DNA of 11,859 nucleotides from JBKHBQ01 sp046542305 (GTDB taxonomy: Bacteria; Bacteroidota; Bacteroidia; Bacteroidales; 4484-276), in NCBI GenBank assembly GCA_046542305.1, contig JBKHBQ010000113.1, forward strand, positions 1 through 11,859. The letters are read 5' to 3'. Position numbers and translations under genes: made by a program. Position 1 is the first letter of the stretch. Each line of letters begins with the position of its first letter. Positions 7,151 through 11,859 of the stretch are shown piece after piece. Under the pieces are notes generated by a model, which did no database searches, had not been told where the DNA came from, and saw only the letters and a list, made by a program, of their open reading frames with translations.

Positions 7151-8341
7151 ATGCTGCCAAAATTCAGGGTATTATTTCCGGTTTTATTTTTGCTTCCGCT
7201 GTCACTGCTCAGGGCGCAGCCCGTGACTTTTACGGATACCGTGTATCACTACGTGAATCAGACGGTGCCGGAGTCGGTGGTGAGTTTTGTGATCGTCGAC
7301 GGGGATACGGTGCGCGAGGGTCCGGCATATTTTTATTATGTAACGGGAAACCTTTGGCAAACCGGATTTTACAACAATGCCCGTATGGACAGCACCTGGA
7401 CAACGTACTATCCCGACGGAACGCTCAAACGCATCTCAACTTACCACAACGGACTGCGCACCGGGATGTTTGCCGATTATTACCAAAACGGCCAGATCAA
7501 ATCAGAGGGGTTTTATCTGAATGATTCGCTTACCGGCCTGATGTACCTCTATTATCAAACGGGGCAGATCAGGGAAAAGCGCGTCTACCGCAATAATTTG
7601 CTTAACGGGATGATAACGGGCTACAATCCGGAAGGGAATCTGAGCTACATAATTTCCTACGTGGATAGTTCGCAAAACGGGCGATACGAGATTTATTATC
7701 CCTCGGGTGTGCTGAAGGAAGAAACCCGGATCAGAAATCAGGCCTACCATGATTTTTACCGTTCGTACTACGAAAACGGGCAGATCCAAAAAACCTACGA
7801 TTATAACGGCTTTCATATTCACGGACCGTACCTGGTGTTTTACGAAAGTGGTGAGCCGATGATCGAAGCCCACTATATGAACGGTTCGATCCAGGGCAAA
7901 TGGATGCAATTTCATGAGAACGGCAACATCTATGAAAGCGGAAACTACCGTAACGGCAAGCGTGAGGGCGAATGGCTGTCGTTCTATCCGGATTCGGCCT
8001 TGTACATGAAGGGGCGCTATATCAACGGGCTGGCCGAAGGCAACTGGGAAGTTTATCATCCCGACGGGCCATTGAAGCAAACCGGAGAATTCCGGAATGG
8101 CGTAAGCAACGGCAAATGGCTTTTTTATCACGAAAATGGCCAACTGAGGATGAAAGGAATTTACAAGGACGGAAAAAAGCACGGCCACTGGGTACATTAT
8201 TACGATAACGGCCGGGTGAATATGGATCTTTATTACAGGGAGGGTAAATTTGACGGAATCCTTACTGCCTATGATGAAGAAGGCAATATTGTTGAGCAGG
8301 CCGAGTACGTTAACAACCAGTTGATAAAAAGGATAAAGTAA
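7151..8341 (+). CDS. Exported MORN_2/YwqK-like repeat protein, 14 exact 24-residue repeats (396 aa)
   Basis: The signal peptide is residues 1 to about 22 (LFPVLFLLPLSLLRAQ). After a short linker, residues 56-391 are 14 head-to-tail 24-residue repeats with no insertion or deletion; only IKRIK follows. The consensus is G-x-W-x-x-Y-Y-x-N/D-G-x-L-x-x-x-G-x-Y-x-N-G-x-x-x, clearest in units 9-13 (residues 248-367): GKWMQFHENGNI, GEWLSFYPDSAL, GNWEVYHPDGPL, GKWLFYHENGQL. These are MORN_2-type beta-hairpin repeats as in proteins labelled YwqK-family antitoxin, a name that does not imply a toxin-antitoxin system here. Such repeats build elongated beta-solenoid-like sheets used for protein contacts. 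The start lies 4 bases after the upstream stop and the end 6 bases before the next ATG, so the three genes are an operon. Its role beside the Ig-like protein is unknown; a periplasmic or surface scaffold is a guess. Confidence 0.88.
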   Translation: MLPKFRVLFPVLFLLPLSLLRAQPVTFTDTVYHYVNQTVPESVVSFVIVDGDTVREGPAYFYYVTGNLWQTGFYNNARMDSTWTTYYPDGTLKRISTYHNGLRTGMFADYYQNGQIKSEGFYLNDSLTGLMYLYYQTGQIREKRVYRNNLLNGMITGYNPEGNLSYIISYVDSSQNGRYEIYYPSGVLKEETRIRNQAYHDFYRSYYENGQIQKTYDYNGFHIHGPYLVFYESGEPMIEAHYMNGSIQGKWMQFHENGNIYESGNYRNGKREGEWLSFYPDSALYMKGRYINGLAEGNWEVYHPDGPLKQTGEFRNGVSNGKWLFYHENGQLRMKGIYKDGKKHGHWVHYYDNGRVNMDLYYREGKFDGILTAYDEEGNIVEQAEYVNNQLIKRIK

Positions 8342-8347
8342 GTGCGT

Positions 8348-8947
8348 ATGCCCGGAATCGATCGGATATTGTCAGGGAGAAAGTTAGTCGTCGTTTTGTT
8401 GCTGATGACGCTGTTGAATACGCCGGAGTTACGGGGGCAGGATATTCCGCCGCCAAATCCCGGACTGACCATCAACATTTTGTCGGGGCCAAGCGTAATG
8501 TTTGTTTTCGATGAGATGGATGAATACAAAGACGGCATCAGCAACGCGGGACAGTCTACTTTTATCAGGATCGGTTCGGTGAGCAACTGGACGCTGCAGT
8601 TCAAGGCCGACCAGCCGATTTTTTACGGCGAAAACAATCCTACCAACCAGATGGAACTGAACAATGTGGGTGTGATGGTGGTCTCGACGGGAACCAACCT
8701 GGATGACGGCACACATATTACAAATTATGCCAGGAATGTACCACTGGCGCTCGACGAGTCGGATGTTACACTGATGACCCCAGGCATACTTTCGAACAAA
8801 GGATATGGCATCAGCAATGCCTTTACCCTGAACTGGGAGATGGGCACCATGCGCGGGAATATGAACAACATGTCGATGCTCGAACAGCAGCTCGAAACCG
8901 ACACCTATACACTGAATATTGTGCTGACCCTGATGGCCATGCCCTGA
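8348..8947 (+). CDS. Small exported beta-rich protein, possibly WxL-like or a fibre subunit (199 aa)
   Basis: I chose ATG at 8348; an in-frame GTG at 8342 directly after the upstream stop would add two residues. The signal peptide is residues 1 to about 31 (RKLVVVLLLMTLLNTPELRGQ), then a proline-rich DIPPPNPG. The mature part begins TINILSGPSVMFVF, then SVSNWTLQF (77-85) and MELNNVGVMV (102-111), and ends TYTLNIVLTLMAMP (186-199). The single W-T-L strand and a Y-T-x4-L-T-L-x2-x-P ending echo Gram-positive WxL domains, though the second tryptophan motif is only NW at 162-163. Residues 50-110 align with residues 49-102 of the protein starting at 11546, so the two are related. It is the last gene of the 6337-8947 cluster and a plausible client of the Ig-like protein at 6337. 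No family is recognised with certainty. Confidence 0.8.
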   Translation: MPGIDRILSGRKLVVVLLLMTLLNTPELRGQDIPPPNPGLTINILSGPSVMFVFDEMDEYKDGISNAGQSTFIRIGSVSNWTLQFKADQPIFYGENNPTNQMELNNVGVMVVSTGTNLDDGTHITNYARNVPLALDESDVTLMTPGILSNKGYGISNAFTLNWEMGTMRGNMNNMSMLEQQLETDTYTLNIVLTLMAMP

Positions 8948-9042
8948 ACAATTTAATGCCGCCTCTGCATATCCAATTCCCAAAAAAGCAACCTGAATAG
9001 TCGAAGTAGCCGGTTTTTAGCCAGATAGAGAGGGTGTGTTTT

Positions 9043-10563
9043 ATGAATAAGGAAAATACTAAAAAAATTCTGATCATCGACGATCTGAGTGTAAATCTGG
9101 ATGCAGTACGAAACATCCTGAATACTTATATGCCGCAATACCAGGTGATCACGGCTCAGTCGGGCAGGGAAGGGATTCGTTTGGCGCGTGAGCAGCAGCC
9201 TGAAGCTATCCTGCTCGATTATCTGATGCCGCAAATGAATGGTTTTGAAGTTTGTAAATTGCTGAAGGAAGACCGGCAGACCGGCATCATTCCGGTGCTG
9301 ATGATCTCTGCTTTGGGAGATAATTCCAAGGTAAGGACCGAAGGCCTGAATGCCGGCGCGGATGCCTTCATATCGAAACCTTTCGATATTCGTGAACTGG
9401 TGGCGCTCGTAAATGTAATGCTCAGGATAAAAAATGCCGAGGATCAACTGCGAAAACGCAATGAAGAACTCGAGGTTTTCATCAAAAAACAAACACGGCA
9501 TTATCAGGACAGCGAGGAACGATTCCTTCAGATCTCCAGGCATGCGCGCGAGTTTTTTTGGGAAACCAACCAGGAAGGCATTTTTACTTTCATCAGCGAA
9601 TCGGCGGAAACCATCCTTGGCTGGCAAACCTCTGAAATTATCGGTAAGCGTAAGATATGGGATTTCGCCGGCGGCGGAAAGCACAGGATTGCCTCACTCA
9701 CCAATACCTTCAGCGAACATGAGGTTTTTGATGATGAGGAGTACGAATTTCATCATAAAACCGGAAAAAAGGTTTGGCTCACGATCAATGGCTTTCCTGT
9801 GTTTGATGGCGAAAAAAATTTTGCAGGTTTCCGCGGAGTGTGTGATGACAATACCCGCCGGAAACAAGCAGAGAACCACCTCAGGCGAAGCATTGAAGAG
9901 ATCAGGGTTTATCAGCGAAGGCTTAAAAACCTGAATGCTGAACTCACCCTCACCGAGGAGAAGGAACGCAAACGCATTGCCGAATACATTCATGATGGTA
10001 TCGGACAAACACTGTCGCTTGCATTCATCAGGCTGTCATCATTGCTCAACGGCAATTTGCCGGACGAGTCGGGGCAGACTATCTCCAAGGTTTCGGATCT
10101 GATTAACAGCGCCATTCTGCAAACACGATCGCTAACCTACGACCTGAGCCCGCCGGTGCTGTACGAATTCGGGCTGATTCCCGCCATTCGCTGGAAACTC
10201 GAACAGGTCGAACGAAAGTTCAATATTAAAACTTCCTTCAAATCTTTTAACAATGAAATCGAACTGAAAAGCGATACCACGATCAATACCTACAGGATTA
10301 TCTGCGAACTGATTGCTAATGTGATCAAACATGCAGATGCTGCACACCTCGATGTGGAGTTGCAAAAAAATCATAAAGTATATCTGTTTATTGTTACCGA
10401 TGACGGAAAGGGCTTCGATCCGGCAAATCAGGAAAATTGCGAATCCAACGGAACTTTCGGATTATTCAGCATTAGCGAACGGCTGGATTCGATGAACGGC
10501 TCCATCCTCATCGATTCGGCACATGGAGAAGGCACAAGGATTAGTATTTCAGTACCTGATTAA
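9043..10563 (+). CDS. Soluble hybrid histidine kinase: N-terminal receiver, PAS, HisKA_3 and HATPase domains (506 aa)
   Basis: Numbering is from ATG 9043. A receiver domain spans about 8-125: acidic pair D13/D14, phosphoacceptor D59 in LLDYLMPQMNG, S89 and K112 in SKPFD. A charged coiled-coil linker (about 130-157) leads to a PAS domain (about 158-270, EERFLQISRHAREFFWETN to FRGVCDDNTRRKQAE), then a second coil and a HisKA_3 dimerisation region with H317 in ERKRIAEYIHDGIGQ. The ATPase domain has the N-box ELIANVIKHA (N426), G1 box DDGKGFD and G2 box GTFGLFSISERL. No membrane segment or signal peptide is present, so it is cytoplasmic and must receive input through phosphorylation of D59 or through PAS. 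HisKA_3 kinases pair with NarL/LuxR-type regulators, exactly what follows 12 bases downstream. The start is set by GAGAGGG (9027-9033), 9 bases before this ATG; GTG at 9034 is unlikely. Confidence 0.93.
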   Translation: MNKENTKKILIIDDLSVNLDAVRNILNTYMPQYQVITAQSGREGIRLAREQQPEAILLDYLMPQMNGFEVCKLLKEDRQTGIIPVLMISALGDNSKVRTEGLNAGADAFISKPFDIRELVALVNVMLRIKNAEDQLRKRNEELEVFIKKQTRHYQDSEERFLQISRHAREFFWETNQEGIFTFISESAETILGWQTSEIIGKRKIWDFAGGGKHRIASLTNTFSEHEVFDDEEYEFHHKTGKKVWLTINGFPVFDGEKNFAGFRGVCDDNTRRKQAENHLRRSIEEIRVYQRRLKNLNAELTLTEEKERKRIAEYIHDGIGQTLSLAFIRLSSLLNGNLPDESGQTISKVSDLINSAILQTRSLTYDLSPPVLYEFGLIPAIRWKLEQVERKFNIKTSFKSFNNEIELKSDTTINTYRIICELIANVIKHADAAHLDVELQKNHKVYLFIVTDDGKGFDPANQENCESNGTFGLFSISERLDSMNGSILIDSAHGEGTRISISVPD

Positions 10564-10575
10564 TTTTACATCAAC

Positions 10576-11223
10576 ATGGCAATATCTATAATCATAGCTG
10601 ACGATCATAAACTTTTTCGTGAAGGACTTGTCAATCTTTTATCGGGATCACCCGAAATCGACATTATTGCAGAAGCCGAAAACGGGCAGCAGGTGGTGGA
10701 GCAGGTTTCGAAACTTCTGCCCGATGTGGTGATCATGGATATCGGCATGCCGGGAATAAACGGCGTGGAGGCTACCAAGATGCTGCGAAGGCAGAACCCC
10801 GGGGTGAAGATCATTGCACTGTCGATGCATTCCGACTCACATTATATCCGTGGGATGCTTGAAGTGGGTGCTTCGGGGTACCTGCTCAAAAACAGCACCT
10901 ACAATCAGCTTTTGTCCGCTATCAAAACAGTGCATCAGGGCAAGAAATTTCTTAGCTCTTCCATCACCGAGGTGCTTATCGATAACTACCTGGGCAAATC
11001 CGACGATTCACCAGATGATCATGACATCCTCACCAGCCGCGAATTCGAAATCCTGAAGCTTTATGCCGAGGGAAAATCCACACGCGAAATTGCCAAAAAG
11101 CTGTTTGTCAGCGTAAAAACCATCGGCACACACAAGCAGAATATTCTGGAAAAACTTCAGTTGAAGTCCACTGCCGATCTGGTGAAATATGCCATCAAAC
11201 ACCATATCATCAGCCTGGAGTAG
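10576..11223 (+). CDS. NarL/FixJ-family response regulator (215 aa)
   Basis: An N-terminal receiver domain (residues 3-120) has acidic residues D9/D10, phosphoacceptor D55 in VVIMDIGMPGING, S83 in ALSMHSD and K105 in YLLKNS, so all key positions are intact. A LuxR-type helix-turn-helix follows (about 150-212): LTSREFEILKLYAEGKSTREIA, then LFVSVKTIGTHKQNILEKLQL, the standard recognition-helix pattern of the family. Length is normal. The gene starts 12 bases after the kinase stop and is followed by a strong terminator, so it ends the transcription unit. The kinase is its obvious phosphodonor. Targets cannot be read directly; the inverted repeat at 11482-11511, the first promoter region downstream, is one candidate. 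The stop codon TAG overlaps an eight-G run. Confidence 0.94.
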   Translation: MAISIIIADDHKLFREGLVNLLSGSPEIDIIAEAENGQQVVEQVSKLLPDVVIMDIGMPGINGVEATKMLRRQNPGVKIIALSMHSDSHYIRGMLEVGASGYLLKNSTYNQLLSAIKTVHQGKKFLSSSITEVLIDNYLGKSDDSPDDHDILTSREFEILKLYAEGKSTREIAKKLFVSVKTIGTHKQNILEKLQLKSTADLVKYAIKHHIISLE

Positions 11224-11248
11224 GGGGGGGATGTCGCTTCTTTGGTGC

Positions 11249-11275
11249 ACCGGCTTATCCAAAGGCCGGTTTTTT
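11249..11275 (+). terminator. Intrinsic terminator after the kinase/regulator pair
   Basis: ACCGGC (11249-11254) pairs perfectly with GCCGGT (11265-11270) around a 10-base loop, and six consecutive T follow at 11270-11275. It begins 26 bases after the response regulator stop. Confidence 0.85.
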
Positions 11276-11444
11276 ATGCTTTTCAATTTGGTTTCGGAAA
11301 TTCTTCATTTGTAATGTCATAGCCTGCTTGTTTAAGCCCCGTCTAAGGTTTTTTAACCCCCCTTCTCAGCAATAGTGAAGCAGCAAACCGGAAATGATGA
11401 AGCCAAAAATCAGTCTTTTCAAATGCTGATTCCGTCCTGCGCCT

Positions 11445-11476
11445 ATTGTACGGGTGAGTGCTTCCAAGTAATATTG
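11445..11476 (+). promoter_or_regulatory. Candidate Bacteroidota-type promoter for the gene at 11546
   Basis: TAATATTG at 11469-11476 matches TAnnTTTG at five of six fixed positions. ATTG at 11445-11448 (consensus TTTG) lies 20 bases upstream, a normal spacing for the -33/-7 pair. Transcription would begin near 11481, at the left edge of the inverted repeat. Both elements carry one mismatch. Confidence 0.4.
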
Positions 11477-11481
11477 CATCA

Positions 11482-11511
11482 TGAACATTTGACAACAATT
11501 CTGAATGTTCA
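11482..11511. promoter_or_regulatory. 8-bp perfect inverted repeat with 14-base spacer: operator or leader hairpin
   Basis: TGAACATT (11482-11489) and AATGTTCA (11504-11511) are exact inverted copies with centres 22 bp apart, about two helical turns, as expected for a dimeric DNA-binding protein. It lies 34 bases before the ATG at 11546. If transcription starts near 11481 the same bases would form a hairpin at the very 5' end of the mRNA. Which role applies cannot be decided from sequence. Confidence 0.45.
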
Positions 11512-11545
11512 GAAAAAAATTAACACTAACCAAATCATATTCGTC

Positions 11546-11859
11546 ATGAAGAAATTTACGCTAATTATCACAATGATCCTGGCACTGAATGCCGGAAACC
11601 TGTTTGCACAGGATCAGGAAAATGTAAACTTTACGGCTATTCTGGAAGAGGTGCTTAACCTTAATGTCACCGGCGGTGGCGACCAAACTGCAATATTCGA
11701 AACACCGGATGATTACAATTTCGGGATCGATGATGTGGGAATAACAACTATCACTGTGGAATCCACTTCGGACTGGAATCTTCAGATCACCGGCAACGAC
11801 TTTTCTGATGGTGCTGCTGCGATAATACCCATTAATAACCTTGGCGTATGGTGCGAAGC
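11546..11859 (+). CDS. Small exported beta-rich protein, N-terminal 104 residues (cut by the right edge), related to the 8348-8947 product
   Basis: ATG at 11546 opens a frame that stays open to the window end. Residues 1-22 are a signal peptide (KKFTLIITMILALNAGNLFAQ). The mature part reads NVNFTAILEEVLNLNV, a GGG turn, FETPDDYNFGIDDVG (51-65), ITTITVESTSDWNLQITG (66-83) and IPINNLGVW (94-102). Positions 49-102 align with residues 50-110 of the protein encoded at 8348: shared F-x3-D-x-Y, GI, T-x-I-x-V/I-x-S-x-S-x-W-x-LQ, and NN-x-GV. An initial strand ending LNLNVTG is common in small secreted beta-sandwich subunits. It has its own promoter candidate behind a terminator, so it starts a new transcription unit. 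A surface or fibre subunit is inferred; the family is not recognised. Confidence 0.85.
   Translation, partial: MKKFTLIITMILALNAGNLFAQDQENVNFTAILEEVLNLNVTGGGDQTAIFETPDDYNFGIDDVGITTITVESTSDWNLQITGNDFSDGAAAIIPINNLGVWCE

Larger units (their letters stand above)
11276..11545. other. Non-coding region between the terminator and the final gene
   Basis: This stretch separates the terminator from the ATG at 11546, making a gene-free gap of about 320 bases when the terminator region is included. No reading frame of useful length or tRNA-like fold is seen. It holds small dyads (AATCAG at 11408-11413 with CTGATT at 11426-11431), a promoter candidate at 11445-11476, the inverted repeat at 11482-11511, and an A-rich run just before the last start codon. 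Confidence 0.6.

Noticed and set aside
7502..8197. Minus-strand open frame of 231 codons
   Set aside because: It lies wholly antisense to the 24-residue repeat array, whose regular codon pattern keeps the opposite strand open.
7151..8341. Toxin-antitoxin antitoxin, as the YwqK family name would suggest
   Set aside because: The product is exported, nearly 400 residues long and has no toxin gene next to it; the label only reflects shared MORN_2 repeats.
9034..9042. GTG start for the kinase three codons upstream of ATG 9043
   Set aside because: The GAGAGGG ribosome-binding sequence at 9027-9033 would directly abut this GTG, while it is well spaced for the ATG; the receiver domain starts naturally after MNKENTKK.
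8953..9684. Minus-strand open frame of 243 codons across the kinase start
   Set aside because: The plus strand here encodes clear receiver and PAS domains; the antisense product shows no signal peptide, family motif or own promoter.

Overview
The window looks like a chromosomal stretch from a member of the Bacteroidota, probably an environmental Bacteroidales-like lineage (the rank below phylum is a guess). The evidence is a type IX secretion (T9SS) C-terminal sorting domain, the Bacteroidota-typical N-terminal segment with a KGxLIPR core in two exported proteins, A-rich translation starts mostly without Shine-Dalgarno sequences, and a promoter element matching the Bacteroidota -7 consensus TAnnTTTG. 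I see no rRNA, tRNA, CRISPR array, insertion sequence or integrase.

Layout. (1) 1-1345, minus strand: the N-terminal part of an exported tetratricopeptide-type repeat protein that runs off the left edge. (2) 1346-1532: a divergent intergenic region with two DNA dyads and a good -7 promoter match. (3) 1533-2387, plus: an exported RHS/YD-like repeat protein, followed by an A/T-rich hairpin. (4) 2532-6272, plus: a tightly packed operon of three exported proteins. Two are tandem paralogues with a phage-tail-fibre-like middle segment and a C1q/TNF-like C-terminal domain. The third is a large surface protein with a T9SS sorting domain. (5) 6337-8947, plus: three genes 4-6 bases apart. They encode a two-Ig-domain periplasmic protein resembling DUF916/DUF3324 (WxL-interacting) or pilus-chaperone proteins, a MORN_2/YwqK-like protein of 14 exact 24-residue repeats, and a small exported beta-rich protein. 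(6) 9043-11223, plus: a soluble hybrid histidine kinase (REC-PAS-HisKA_3-HATPase) and a NarL-type response regulator, closed by a clear intrinsic terminator at 11249-11275. (7) 11276-11545: a non-coding stretch with a promoter candidate and an 8-bp inverted repeat. (8) 11546 to the right edge: the start of another small exported protein, visibly related to the one at 8348-8947.

How it may fit together. Every gene except the two signalling genes has an N-terminal signal peptide, so this is an envelope or surface locus with a two-component pair embedded in it. The most interesting reading is an inference: the Ig-like protein at 6337 together with the two related small proteins (8348 and 11546) forms a chaperone/partner-and-client surface module. 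It would be analogous to the WIP/WxL pairs of Gram-positive bacteria or to chaperone/subunit pairs of pili. The adjacent kinase/regulator pair would control it, possibly through the inverted repeat before the second small protein.
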